The notes: generated by a model from the letters alone, not told the origin. 64,000 nt of DNA from Peromyscus leucopus (GCF_004664715.2 NC_051069.1:10546001-10610000); one strand, 5' to 3'; shown: positions 42,721 to 53,084, counted from the stretch's first letter. Numbers and translations are program-made.

Positions 42721-43189
42721 AAACATTCCAACAGAGCCAATTTAGAGTCCTCTATAGCCAGTAAAAAATTGTATTTGCCTACCTGGGGGTCAGAACCCGA
42801 CAAAAGAAGGCGCTTCCCAGGTGGGTCTCGTTCTGCAAGTTGATTTCAGCTCAGAGCTGTCTGCAGAGCAACTGCACTGGAACTGGAGAAAATAGTGAAC
42901 AGGCAACATTCCTCAAATCAGCCTGAAGGGAGAAAAAAAAAGTTTTTAGCAGATAGTGGCTTTTCTTACTGAATCACTTAAAATATTACTGCCAGATATT
43001 TTGTGTATTTAGAATGTAAAAGCTTGAAAGCAACATGCACAATAAATAGCAAAACATGCTACAGTGTAGCAAAATCAAAAGTCAGTTTCTAGATCCTCAG
43101 CAGGAAATGCAGGGAAGAGAACAAAGTGCCATCCCGTCATTGGTGAGACTCTGCTGCCCTCGTGTGGCAGAATTGCTTTTCTGCCAGAA

Positions 43190-43620
43190 CCTGTGCTTTT
43201 TCTCCTGGAGAGCATCCTTTCTCCCTACAATCCCCAGACTGACCTCAAACTCAAGGCAATCTTTCTGCCTCAGCTTCTTAAGCGCTGGAATTATAGGCAC
43301 AAGCTGCAAGCCATCACACATGTCTTAGAGAGTATCTTTAGATGTTTAGACTGATCGGGTAGATAGATGGATGAATGGAGACATGGTTAGAAGGGTAGGC
43401 TCAGTGGGTAAAACACTCTTCAACCATGAGGGCCTGAGTTTGAAACCCCAGGACTCACCTAAAAATCCCGGTGTGGCTGCATATGTCTGTACTCCCAGAA
43501 CTAGGAGACAGAGACAGGTGGATTGGAGAGTTCACTGGCTCGCCAGCCTAGCCCAAACAACGAGCTTCCAGTTGAGTGGGAGACTCTGTCTCAGCATCAA
43601 CACAGCGGAGAGTCATGGAG
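43190..43620. mobile_element. Old B1 (reverse) and B4-like SINE (forward)
   Basis: Reverse B1 remnant at 43225-43320 (CTCAAACTCAAGGCAATC, GCGCTGGAATTATAGGC). Forward B4-like element at 43390-43610 (GTAGGCTCAGTGGGTAAAACAC, GGTGTGGCTGCATATGTCTG). Confidence 0.5.
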
Positions 43621-43629
43621 GGAAGCATC

Positions 43630-44156
43630 ACACTATTCTGCTTAGTTTTTGTCAACTTGACATAAATTAGGATCACCTGGAAAGTGGGAGTCTCAGGTGA
43701 AGAATCAATTTCATCAGATTACCTGTGGACATCTCTTCGGGACATTTTCTTGGTTATTGATGATGGGAGGAGGCAGCCTGTTATGGGTGGTGCCATCCCT
43801 TGGCATGTGGTTCTGGGATGTACGTTAAGAAAGCAGGCTGAGCCATGGGGAGCAAGCCAGTAAGCAACATTTCTCCATGGCTTCTGTTTAAGTTCCTGCC
43901 TCCAGGTGTAAGCCTTGCTGTGAGTTCCTACTGTGACTTTCTTCAGTGATGGGTTAACCTGTAAGCCAAATAAACCCTTTCCTCCCCAACTTGCTTTGGG
44001 TCAGTGTTTTGTTTGTTTGTTTGTTTGTTTTGTCCAGACAGGGTTTCTCTGTGTATTACTGACCATCCTGGAACTCACTCTGTAGACCAGACTGGTCTCA
44101 AACTCATGGAGATTTGCCCACCTCTGCCTCCCATGCTGGGGTTAAAGGCATGTTTT

Positions 44157-44215
<59 letters not shown>

Positions 44216-44420
44216 TTATGTATACAGTGTTCTGTCCGCATGTATCCCTGAAGGCCAGAAGAGGGCACCAGATCTCATTACAGATGGCTGTGAGCCACCA
44301 TGTGGTTGCTGGGAATTGAACCTCAGGACCTTTGGAAGAGCAGCCAGTGCTCTTAACCACTGAACCATCTCTCCAGCCCCATAAAGGCATGTTTTATAAC
44401 AGCAACAGAAAGCAAGCTGG
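43630..44420 (+). mobile_element. Rodent middle-repetitive element, interrupted by SINEs
   Basis: Runs from TTTTTGTCAACTTGACATAAATTAGG through GGTGGTGCCATCCCTTGGC, AAGAAAGCAGGCTGAGCC, AAGCCAAATAAACCCTTTCC to CTTGCTTTGGGTCAGTG. After an inserted B1, (TTTA)n and B2, its tail resumes at 44390 (TTTTATAACAGCAACAGAAAGC). No coding capacity. A reverse copy lies at 51697 and a partial one at 38640. I know the family by sight but not its name. Confidence 0.75.
44030..44380 (-). mobile_element. B1, (TTTA)n and B2 nested insertions
   Basis: Reverse B1 (44030-44152, CCAGACAGGGTTTCTCTG), about 15 TTTA units (44156-44218), then a reverse B2 (44220-44380, GTTCTGTCCGCATGTATCCC to AACCATCTCTCCAGCCCC). The repeated word AAAGGCATGTTTT before the (TTTA)n and after the B2 is the B2's target duplication. 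Confidence 0.92.
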
Positions 44421-44554
44421 GATACCTGCTCTGGCTTCTGTATGGTGTACCCACACACTCACATATCTGTCATGAAGCAGGGTAAGAGGACAAGAGAGGG
44501 CACATTCATTCATGCATGCACTCATTTAAAAAAGATTTATTTTATTTTTTATTT

Positions 44555-44712
44555 TTATTTTTTTGGTTTTTTCGAGACAGGGTTTCTCTGTGTAGCTTTG
44601 CGCCTTTCCTGGAGCTCACTTGGTAGCCCAGGCTGGCCTCGAACTCACAGAGATCCACCTGGCTCTGCCTCCCGAGTGCTGGGATTAAAGGTGTGCCACC
44701 AACGCCCAGCTT
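44555..44712 (-). mobile_element. B1 SINE (young subfamily)
   Basis: GGTTTTTTCGAGACAGGG, TTTGCGCCTTTCCTGGAGCTC and GGTGTGCCACCAACGCCCAGC. TTTATTTTTATTTTT flanks both sides. Confidence 0.92.
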
Positions 44713-44714
44713 AT

Positions 44715-44925
44715 TTTTATTTTTACATATGTGTCCGTGTGTCGATATGTATATGTGTTCTGTAGGTGTTTGCAGAGCCCAGCACTCCCCTCTCACCACC
44801 CCCACCCCACCCCCACCCCCCAGCTGGAGTTACAGCTGGTTGTGAACCACTTATATAGGTGCTGGGAACCAAACTCAGATCTTCAGCAAGAACAGTAAGT
44901 GCTCTTAACTGCTGAGCCATGAATG
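44715..44925 (-). mobile_element. B3-like SINE
   Basis: CATATGTGTCCGTGTGTCG, GGTGCTGGGAACCAAACTCAGATC and GTGCTCTTAACTGCTGAGCC, with a (CACCCC)n patch at 44795-44820. Confidence 0.65.
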
Positions 44926-44929
44926 TATT

Positions 44930-45735
44930 CATTGTGTAAGTACTGAGATTGAATTGTTTTTCTAAGCACTGAACCAAGTGAGATTTGGAAGTGACATTTG
45001 AGGTCTGGGGTGTGAAAAAAAATGCATTGGTATTGACTAGGCAAGGGCTACAGTGGGAACTCCGTGGCCCACTCGTACCAGGAGGGTATGAGGTGGTCAC
45101 TGGGTAGTGTGTGATGATGGGGAAGGATCTCCTGGGTGTGTTTCCTCCTCTGGAGAGACACGTGCTTCTGACTAACCAGGTTTATCCCAATCTATTGGGC
45201 TAAGAGAAGGAATAAAATGCAGCCATGAGAATGTGAGATGTACTGTGTTCATCTAAAGGAGTGTAAGGAAAATCTTAGGCTGAGACAGAAGTAGAGAGTA
45301 GGCAGAACCCCTCTAGACTGCCCCCCAAAACCAAATAGAATGGTTTAGCACACCCCATGGCTGTGTGTTTTATATTTTCGTGTCTGCGTGTGCACATAAG
45401 TGTGTGTGTTGCATTCCCATGTGTGCTCATGCACATGGAGGCCAAAGGTCCCCATCATCTGTCTCCCTCAATCACCTCCCACCTTCCTTTCGGAGACAGC
45501 GTCTCTCATTGAGCCTGGAGCTGACTGATTGGTCTAGCCTGGCTGGCTAGCAAGCTCCAGCAATCTCCTGTCTCCACCTCCCCACCCTGGGGTCATGGGC
45601 ACCAAGTCACCACACTCGGCTGTTCACATGTATGTTGGGGATCGGAACGAAGGTCTCATGTTCACATAGTAAGCCCTTTACTGGATGAGCCACTCCCCCA
45701 GCCCTGGTTGAACACTATTCTAACCAACAAAGATG
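44930..45735. other. Mostly unique interval
   Basis: A reverse SINE-like remnant is visible at about 45365-45710 (CATGCACATGGAGGCC, GAGCCACTCCCCCAGCCC). Nothing else is recognised. Confidence 0.4.
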
Positions 45736-45739
45736 GTTT

Positions 45740-45980
45740 ACCTGGTTTAGTTTGTTCAGACTGTTGTACCAAATAACACCACAGACCAGGTGGCTTAAAC
45801 AACAATTTATTTGAAATACTAGGAGGTGGGGAAGTTGATTTGATATCTGGTAGAAGCCTGCTTTTTTGCAGATGACTATCTTTCCCATGTTTTCACACAG
45901 ACTCCACCCCACGGTCTAGTCATCTCTCAAAAGCTCCCCTCCTTTCTCATCATGGTGAAGGTTAGGATTTCAGCATGGGA
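45740..45980 (-). mobile_element. MLT1-like MaLR LTR (ancient), reverse
   Basis: TTTGTTCAGACTGTTGTACC, CACCACAGACCAGGTGGCTTAAACAACAATTTATTTG and GGTTAGGATTTCAGCATGGG match the reverse of the MLT1-type consensus. It complements the forward relic at 40540. Confidence 0.6.
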
Positions 45981-46445
45981 CAGGGGAGGAGAGGGGCCCT
46001 TTAGTCCATGTTCTCTTTGGATTTGACTGTCTCTGTATTGCAAGCTAGGGTTATCTTGGGACCTAAATTCTCCCCCTACATTTGTTATAGAATTTATATC
46101 TCAGTGTGTATATTATGTCACTGCGTTTGTTACATGTTCCAAGTTGCTTTCCAAACAGTCCCAACTGTTTGGTTCCAGCATGCTGCTATATTTGGGCTGA
46201 GCACTGCTGGAGTGCCTCGAAGACTCACGAACCAGGCTTGAAACAGCACCGTGCAAACTGTCACGACTCTGTCACCTCTTACTCATCCCTTGACTCACCC
46301 TGGTCTGGCTTCTCCCCAAACCACTTCACTGAAACTGTGCCTGTCAAGGGCCTTGGAGCTAAAGCTAGCCCTAAATCAGTCTGTCTCTGTCTCTGCCCCT
46401 CTCTCTCTCTTCCTCTCGCCTTGTCTGTCTGTCTCCCTCTCTCTC

Positions 46446-46980
46446 TGTTGTGGAATATTAGTTGAAGATGTGTTACAGTTGTTTAGGCCGTGGAACATTT
46501 GTTTAATGATGTGTTGCATTCTTTTATGTTGTGTTGTTTAACTCTTTGAAGCTGTGTTACTGTGCCTGTCTAAAACACCTGATGATCTAATAAAGAGCTG
46601 AATGGCCAATAGCAAGGCAGGAGAGAGAAACAGGCGGGGCTGGCAGGCAGAGAGAATAAATAGGAGGAGAAATCTGGGAAGAGAGAGGGGGAAAGCGAAA
46701 AGGAGGAGAGGAGGATTCCAGGGTCAACCACCCAGCTACACAGCCAGCCATGGAGTGAGAAGTAAAAAAAAAGATATACAGAGATAGAGAAAGGTAAAAG
46801 CCCTGAGGCAAAAGGTAGACAGGATAATTTAAGAAAAGCTGGCTAGAAACAAGCCAAGCTAAGGCTAGGCATTCATAAGTAGGAATAAGAGTGTGTATTT
46901 ATTTGTGTATTTATTTGGAAGCTGGGTGGTGGGCTCCCCAAGGGCAGAGAATAAAAATAAACAAACACATACCAACTACA
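46446..46980 (+). mobile_element. Solo LTR, family F
   Basis: TGTTGTGGAATATTAGTTG at the start and ACATACCAACTACA at the end, with TCTAATAAAGAGCTGAATGGCC as the poly(A) signal region. Near-perfect 6-bp duplication TCTCTC/CCTCTC (46440-46445 and 46981-46986), though the left flank is CT-repetitive. No B1 inside, unlike the two reverse copies. Confidence 0.82.
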
Positions 46981-47068
46981 CCTCTCATTTGTCTTTTCAG
47001 AAGCATCTACTAGGCTGAGACTCCTCTGTGAAGGCCTCTGCTCTGGGTTTCCTCACCATCACAGCTCC

Positions 47069-47386
47069 TGTGCCGATATTTTGTTTGTGATCTAACAAAT
47101 AAAGTTTGCCTGAAGGTCAGAGCTAAGCCACTAGTTAGCCATAGAGGCCAGGCAATGGTGGCACATACCTTTAATCCCAGCACTAGGGAGGTGGAGACAG
47201 GAAGGGATATGGCTGGGCAGCGAGAGGAATATAAAGTGGGAGGAGACAGGAACTCAGCCCCTTTTGGCTGAGGATTTCGTAGAGGTAAGAACTGGTGGCT
47301 GGCTGCTCTGCTTTTCTGATCTTTCAGCATTTACCCCAATATCTGGCTTCAGGTTTTTGTTAAAACCAGTTAGGATTTGTGCTGTA
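47069..47386 (+). mobile_element. Solo LTR, family A (B1-bearing LTR), forward
   Basis: TGTGCCGATATTTTG at the start and GGATTTGTGCTGTA at the end. Flanking direct repeat GCTCC (47064-47068 and 47387-47391), extendable to AGCTCC. The internal B1-like part reads GGCAATGGTGGCACATACC with TTTAATCCCAGCAC in sense orientation. Confidence 0.82.
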
Positions 47387-47689
47387 GCTCCTTTCTGGAC
47401 TCCTTTGCACTCACCATTGTGCTCTCTCTGGCCTGCCTATTTCCACTCTAGGACCAGTGGTCTGCTCCATCTGCAGACTCCTCTTGATCAATCTCAGACA
47501 GCCCTGCTTCCAGATACTCAAGCCTTCCATCAGGCAACCTCCACTTCAGCCTTCTCCCTGGCCCACATCCAACTCCCCTCTGGATAGACCAACTCTGGTT
47601 GCAGGTCCCAAGGCCACTTTGCCACAATAGTATTGGACACAAAATTCTTTATTCTCCTCCATAGGTATCTACATTCCCCATTCCAGTAA

Positions 47690-48115
47690 ATGAACATCAA
47701 ATACCCATACGACCTACCAGAAATCTGGGCACCATCTCATACTCTCTCTTTCTCCACATTTAAACAACCCCTAATCTTTGTTTTGAGATGGGGTCTCATG
47801 TAGCCTAGGTTGGCTTTCAACTCTTGATCCTCTCTCAGCATGATCTTACTAATTTTGAATCTAAACATTTCTCAGATACGTCCATAAGTTTTGTATCTTC
47901 TGCGACCAGAAGTTCAGGTCCCCAACAGTATCCCAAATTCTCCTAACGAGAGTCTTGCCTCTACTCTGGCTTTCTTCAACATCTTCTGGTCTCTGCAAGG
48001 AGACTAAGCTTTCTCCAGTGTGCATCTATCACAGCTTTCCCAGCTCAGAACCTTGCAACATCATCTCCCCACTGTCTCAGACTAAAATCTAAGTTCCCTG
48101 TTTCTGAGCCGGAGA
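47690..48115 (+). mobile_element. L2 LINE relic
   Basis: L2 ORF2 phrases appear in order: CAGAAATCTGGGCACCATCTC, AACAACCCCTAATC, CTCCTAACGAGAGTCTTGCC and CAGACTAAAATCTAAGTTCC. A small old B1-like piece (47780-47840) interrupts it. Far too diverged to code. Confidence 0.5.
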
Positions 48116-48299
48116 TGTGACCACATGTGAATTCTAAAGAATAATCATACAGAAAAAAAGGACAGTTCTACAGATTTTAACTCACACGTAGAACTGAGTA
48201 GCCACATGACTATTACTCCAAGAAGTACTCTTATTGAGACTGGCGAGTAGTACCTGCCTAACTTGAACAAAGCCCTGTGTTCAATCCCCAGCCTATCAG

Positions 48300-48535
48300 A
48301 AACCATACATGGTGGCACCTGTTAATCTCAGGGCTTGGGAGGTGGAGGCAGAAGTATCATTAGTTCAAGGTCTTTTTCGAGACAGGGTTTCTCTGTGTTG
48401 TTTTGGTGCCTGACCTGGATCTCATGCTGTAGCCCAGGCTGGCCTTGAACTCACAGAGATCCGCCTGGCTCTGCCTCCCGAGTGCTGGGATTAAAGGCGT
48501 GCGCCACCACCGCCCGGCGAGTTCAAGGTCTTCCT
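48300..48535. mobile_element. Old forward B1 split by a young reverse B1
   Basis: Forward B1 remnant ACATGGTGGCACCTGTTAATCTC to GTTCAAGGTC (48305-48372) is interrupted by a reverse B1, TTTTTCGAGACAGGG to CCACCACCGCCCGGC (48373-48519). GAGTTCAAGGTCTTCC then resumes. The duplicated AGTTCAAGGTCTT marks the insertion. Confidence 0.85.
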
Positions 48536-48656
48536 TGGGTGCAGTATAGTTCCAGACTGATCTGAGACAGAGAAGACCTTGACTAAGTCTGTTACACTGT
48601 CTGTAACTACATCCTTCTCCATCGACTCTAACTCTTCATTGTCAAAGAAACGGGAT

Positions 48657-48882
<226 letters not shown>

Positions 48883-49199
48883 GGGATATAATCACAAAGA
48901 CAACCAAAACCCCTTAAGGTGTCTGCAATGTCCCCGCCTCATCCTCCCATCCATCCCCACCACCCCATCGCGGCAACCAGGTACACAACTAGTCTGAACC
49001 ACCTAGCTCTTGGTGCGCTCTAAGCCTTCCTGCAATTAATTGACCCCTCACTCCCATCTCCCTTGGGGCAGACTGGGGGTTCTACAGTGATTCCCATCAC
49101 CGTTGACTCTGTGTAGTCTCCAGGTCACCTCTTCCATTAGGCACCCACTTCCGTGCAACAGCTGTGTTTTCAACCGGGGAGTGACACAGCAAGCCACTT

Positions 49200-49486
49200 G
49201 CCGAGCTTCTCCAGCCTCTCCCCTGAGGCCTGCAGCAGCAGATCGCCATTGAGCCACTCCTGGGCTCTGCTGAGCCCCAGCACGCGCGCGCGCGCGCAGC
49301 GCAACTCGCACGCGGCTGCCCCGCCCCCACCCATTCACTAGGGCAACCGTTGCGGGGCGCCCGGGCCCTGATGTGGGACGGTAGGCCGCTGACATCCCCC
49401 CTCCCCCCGCTTTGGGCCCTGAGGTACCCCGGCCTGGTGGCCCCAGGCCGTTCCCGTCGGATGGCGGAGTGCTGTGAACGACGCCC
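49200..49486 (+). promoter_or_regulatory. GC-rich, CpG-containing SPESP1 promoter and 5' UTR
   Basis: The sequence around exon 1 is the only GC-rich stretch in the window with frequent CpG dinucleotides. It has a (CG)n run at 49283-49297, GC-box-like CCCCGCCCCCACCC near 49319-49332, and CGGGGCGCCCGGGCC near 49353-49367. I see no TATA box at a suitable distance from the ATG. The transcription start is unknown. The block ends shortly after the exon 1 donor. Confidence 0.65.
49344..49352 (+). promoter_or_regulatory. Palindromic MYB-type site CAACCGTTG
   Basis: CAACCGTTG matches the MYB core YAACNG on both strands (CAACCG forward, CAACGG reverse). It lies 135-143 bases upstream of the ATG. A-MYB (MYBL1) is the known driver of many male meiotic and post-meiotic genes, so the site fits the expected expression. 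Function is inferred from sequence only. Confidence 0.45.
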
Positions 49487-49490
49487 ATGA
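49461..49490 (+). promoter_or_regulatory. Nine-codon upstream ORF overlapping the SPESP1 start
   Basis: ATGGCGGAG at 49461 opens nine codons (M-A-E-C-C-E-R-R-P) closed by TGA at 49488-49490. That stop overlaps the SPESP1 ATG in the sequence ATGA. If transcripts start upstream of 49461, the main ORF would depend on leaky scanning or on reinitiation at the overlap. The uORF start has G at +4 but C at -3. Confidence 0.5.
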
Positions 49491-49547
49491 AGCCGGTGGT
49501 CCTCGTTCTGCTGTGGCTATGGCCCCCGTCCCTGCTGGCGTATCCGA
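49487..49547 (+). CDS. SPESP1: SPESP1 coding exon 1 (signal peptide)
   Basis: The ATG at 49487 opens a 61-nt coding segment of 20 codons plus one base. It encodes a basic-then-hydrophobic leader (MKPVV, then a Leu/Trp-rich core, ending LLAYP), a classical secretory signal as expected for an acrosomal protein. It ends at a strong donor, CCGA|GTGAGT. Joining the leftover base to exon 2 makes an ACC codon and gives LAYP-TITVLPDEEQ. This matches the start of human SPESP1 as I recall it (AYPSITVTPDEEQ), which fixes both start and splice phase (phase 1). The start context is weak (C at -3, A at +4), and a short upstream ORF overlaps the start codon. The exon is too short to stand out as an open frame and was found by looking for the leader that exon 2 requires. 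Confidence 0.9.
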
Positions 49548-49560
49548 GTGAGTGGTGGGC

Positions 49561-50515
49561 CGGGGAGAGAGCCAGGTGTTCCCTCTCCCTGCACCTTCCC
49601 GCCCAGTATCCCAGACGCTGGCCCGGGTGTTAGGTGTGGCGCTCCAGTCCCCATCCTGCTCCGCCCGTGGTTCCCAGGATGCTCAGCTCATAGGCTGGGC
49701 TCGGTGTGATCGGATCCATCCTTAGGCTGGGGACTTCCCTTAGGGGGCACTGTTCACTGTCCAGGACACAAAACCGATGACGGATTGCAGCCTGGGCTCA
49801 AACACCTCAAGTTTGTTGGAATGCAACCACAATCTTTTTTGTGTTGGCCACGGCTGCTTTCCTGCGTTAGAACAGCAGCTCAGGGCTTGCTGCACGGCTC
49901 TGACTTGCAAGGTCTGAAATGTTTACTATCTGGCTCTTGACAGTAAAAGACTGGCTGGCCCCTGAAGTAAAATTGGAAGGGAATGTGTGTTGAGGAGAGG
50001 GGTGTGTCTCCTAGGTTTCTGGAAGGAAAGCGTTCAGCCAAAAGACGCCACCAGTAAGTAGAAGTATATTAAGCAAAGCACTCCAGAGAGGGAGATTGGA
50101 GTGAGCATCTCCAAAAGGGCCTAGCAGCACACTGGGTTCTGTATTGTGGATTTAAAATACGGTTTTATGAATATTTATGAGGTAGATGACCTATTCCTAG
50201 AGTAAGGTTTCCTCGCCAATCATGGTAAATGGAATCTCTCTTTTAGAATATTTCTTCCCATGTTCCTCTAGAAAAGCCCATGAAAAGGAGGCAGTTGAAG
50301 GCCCTTCCTTAACTGCACACATTTGGGGGAAATGTCCTGGCTCTTTAGTCTTTGATACAGTGGGCACAAGCTTGCCGCAGCTTGGAGGCAGTTTAGCCAC
50401 CGAGGGGCATCCACAGAGGGGCCTTCTGACTGTTAAGGGACACAGCTGCCCAGATACAGCTGTCATTGTCTTGGTTACCGCACATCTAACTGTTCCGTGT
50501 GTTTGTGCACATGTG
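49561..50515. other. Start of SPESP1 intron, largely unique
   Basis: GC-rich for the first 150 bases, then unremarkable. No SINE is obvious until about 50520. A reverse open frame (50197-50466) is unsupported. Confidence 0.4.
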
Positions 50516-50795
50516 TGTGGAGGTCAGAAGATAACCCTAGGTTTTGTTCCTCAGGTGCTTGCCACCTTTTTTTTTTTTTTTTTTTTTTGAGGTAGGGTCT
50601 CTCACTGACCTGAAACTTGCCAAATAGGCCTGGCTGGCTGGCCAGCAAGCCCTAGAGATCTAACTGGCTTAATTTTCCCAGTGCTGGAATTACCAGCATA
50701 TACCACTGGGATGGGTTCTTTTCCACATGGGTTCTGGGGATGGAACCCAGATCTTCACAAACACTTAACCTACTGAGCCATCTCTCCAGCCCCCC
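50500..50795 (-). mobile_element. B3/B4-like SINE remnants
   Basis: GTGTGTGGAGGTCAGAAGATAACCC, a T-tract with GAGGTAGGGTCTCTCACTGACC, GGGTTCTGGGGATGGAACCC and TACTGAGCCATCTCTCCAGCCCC. Confidence 0.6.
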
Positions 50796-50869
50796 TGGAA
50801 CTCCCGTTTGAGACTAGGGGAGGTCCATCTCATGACTTATCATAGTAGCTTGTCTCAAAAATTACATTT

Positions 50870-51021
50870 GGGCCAGTGAGATGCCTCAATGAGTGAACAC
50901 GAGCCTGATGACCGGAGTTCAGTCCCCAGACCCCACAGTGGAAGAAAAGCAATTGCAACTCTGGAAAGTTGTCCTTTAACTTCCACAAGGGCATTAGAGC
51001 ATGGGCCTGCATTCAAGTACA

Positions 51022-51060
<39 letters not shown>
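50870..51060 (+). mobile_element. B2 SINE with (CA)n tail
   Basis: GGGCCAGTGAGATGCCTCAATG, GGAGTTCAGTCCCCAGACCC and GTTGTCCTTTAACTTCC with (AC)n at 51018-51057. Confidence 0.8.
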
Positions 51061-51061
<1 letters not shown>

Positions 51062-51443
51062 GTGAGTCTTCTTCTCTATCCCTGTTCTTAAGAAGGCCTT
51101 TGTCTTCAAGAACTACCCATGGTGAGGGAGGATTAAGTTAGCAGCCAACGATGCTCACCTCTATCAACAAATCCATGAAAAGAAAAGCAGGTTTAGCTTA
51201 AGGAACTTCTAAAGCTTCAAATCACTTGGTTACAATGTTGCAAGTTCACTTCAGGCTGTTTCAGTGTCCAAAGCTGTGACACTTGGGAGGATCTTTTAGA
51301 CCTGCAGGTGGAGTGTTTTGACATTGTTTATTAATGGGGAGCATGACATATAAGTGGGGAATGTCCTGAGAGTGGCCTGTCTCTATTAACACACCATGAT
51401 AGAAACATCCTGTCTTTCTCTTCTTTTCACTATTACATTTGTA

Positions 51444-51446
<3 letters not shown>

Positions 51447-51481
<35 letters not shown>
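51447..51481. repeat. (TG)n microsatellite
   Basis: About 17 TG units. Confidence 0.95.
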
Positions 51482-51484
<3 letters not shown>

Positions 51485-51519
51485 ATCTTATCAGTAGAAA
51501 CATGTCCTATTTTTTTTTT

Positions 51520-51695
51520 TTTAATGAGCATTGACTGGTGTTTTGCCTGCATGTATGTCTGTGTGAGGGTGTCGGATCCCCTGGAACTAGAGTTACAGAC
51601 AGTTGTGAGCTGCCATATGAGTATTGGAAATTGAACCCGGGTCCTCTGGAAGAGCAGCCAGTGCTCTTAATGCCTGAACCATCTCTCCAGCCCCC
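51520..51695 (-). mobile_element. B2 SINE
   Basis: TGAGCATTGACTGGTGTTTTGCC, CTGGAACTAGAGTTACAGAC, GAAATTGAACCCGGGTCC and TGAACCATCTCTCCAGCCCC. Confidence 0.9.
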
Positions 51696-51696
51696 C

Positions 51697-52315
51697 TAGT
51701 TTGCTTTCTATTGCTGTGATAAACACTATGGCCAAATGCAATTTAGGGAGGAAAGGGTTTATTTCATCTTACAGCTCACAGCCCATCATGAAGGGAAGTC
51801 GGGGAAGGAACTCAAGGCAGGAACCTGGAGGCAGGAACTGAAGAAGAGGTCATAGAGCAGTGCTGCTTACTGGCTTGTTCAGCCTGCTTCCTTCCTTCCT
51901 TCCTTCCTTCCTTCCTTCCTTCCTTCCTTCCTTCCTTCCTTCCTTCCTTCCTTCCTTCTTCCTTTCTTTCTTTCTTTTGGCTTTTTTGAGACAGGGTTTC
52001 TCTGTGTAGCTTTGGAGGCTATTCTGGATCTCACTCTGTAGCCCAGGCTGGCCTCGAACTCACAGAGATCCACCTGCTTCTGCCTCCTGAGTGCTGGGAT
52101 TAAAGGCATGCACCACCACCACCTGGCCCAGCCTGCTTTGTTATAGCACCCAGGACTCCCAGCCCAAAGATGGTACCACCCACAGTAGCTGGCCCCTTTC
52201 ACATCAGTCATTAGTCAAGGAAGTGTCCCACTGGCAAATCTAAGCAGGCACTTCTGCAATTACAGCTCCTCTTCCCAGATGACTAGCTGTGTCAAGTCGA
52301 CAAAAATCAACCAGG
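51697..52315 (-). mobile_element. Rodent middle-repetitive element, reverse copy
   Basis: AGTTTGCTTTCTATTGCTGTGATAAAC, GGTTTATTTCATCTTACAGC, CTGCTTACTGGCTTG, GGTACCACCCACAGTAGCTGG and GTGTCAAGTCGACAAAAATC are the reverse of the 43630 element. A B1 splits it. Confidence 0.75.
51890..52128 (-). mobile_element. B1 SINE with (CCTT)n, 10-bp target duplication
   Basis: (CCTT)n/(TTTC)n at 51889-51976, then GGCTTTTTTGAGACAGGG, TTGGAGGCTATTCTGGATC and CCACCACCACCTGGC. CAGCCTGCTT flanks the insertion exactly at 51880-51889 and 52129-52138. Confidence 0.93.
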
Positions 52316-52554
52316 ACCAAACCTTTCCGCCTTTCCTGTCCCTGTACATATTCACAGCACACTTGCCTTAGGTATTTCCTTTTCGTGTACCAGCAGCCAT
52401 GTCAGAGAACATGGTGACCCTGCTTCATCTGTCGGGCAGTTTGGAAAACAAAGGACAGTTGCTTGCATGTACCTGCTCTGTTCCTTTCTCTTAATCTCTC
52501 TCGCTTTTTTTCTCTCTCGTGTTCCGGGATTCCTTCTTTTATCATTTCCATTCT

Positions 52555-52725
52555 GTTTTATTTTTATGTTTAGTATGTGTGTTATTGGCCTGCATACCAC
52601 AGCCGTGTGGGAGGCCAGAGACAGCTTTCTGGAGTCAGTTCTCTCCTTCCATCCTTCCCTGGATGCTGTGGGCTGTGAACTCAGCCACCTTTACCAGCTG
52701 AGCCATCTTACCAGTCCTGGGGAAC
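52555..52725 (-). mobile_element. B3-like SINE (old)
   Basis: TGCATACCACAGCCGTGTGGGAGGCC, GTGGGCTGTGAACTCAGCC and CAGCTGAGCCATCTTACCAGTCC. Confidence 0.5.
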
Positions 52726-53084
52726 TACGTTTAGTCATTTCCCTTTAGGGTAGGTTTTCTGATCACTTCTCCTGTTTTCTCCTTGGTTGTCCTTTCATCC
52801 CCAAGAGATCTTTTCCTGGGATGTGGAATTCTGGGTTAATTATTCCCCTCCCCCACTTTTGCTGGCACTCATAATATTTCCTTCCAACCTCATGACTTCA
52901 GATTAGAATTAAACTTGTCATTCAATTTCCCCCAAATGTAAATTTTTTTCTCTTGCTCTATGTATGTGTGTGTTGTGTATACTTGTCAGTGTGTGTGTGT
53001 GTGTGTGTGTGTGCACCTGTGTGTGAAGTGGAGGTGGAGTCAAGTGTCTTTCCTTGATCACTCTTGATATTTATTAACATTAAA

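Noticed and set aside
49341..49353. GGCAACCGTTGC in the promoter considered as an RFX X-box
   Set aside because: The half-sites are in the everted order (GCAAC then GTTGC), which is not the X-box arrangement. The MYB reading explains it better.
49048..49488. A 146-codon reverse open frame overlapping SPESP1 exon 1 and promoter
   Set aside because: It lies in GC-rich promoter DNA where stops are rare, has no recognisable domain, and its composition (Gly/Arg/Pro/Ala) is what such sequence yields by chance.
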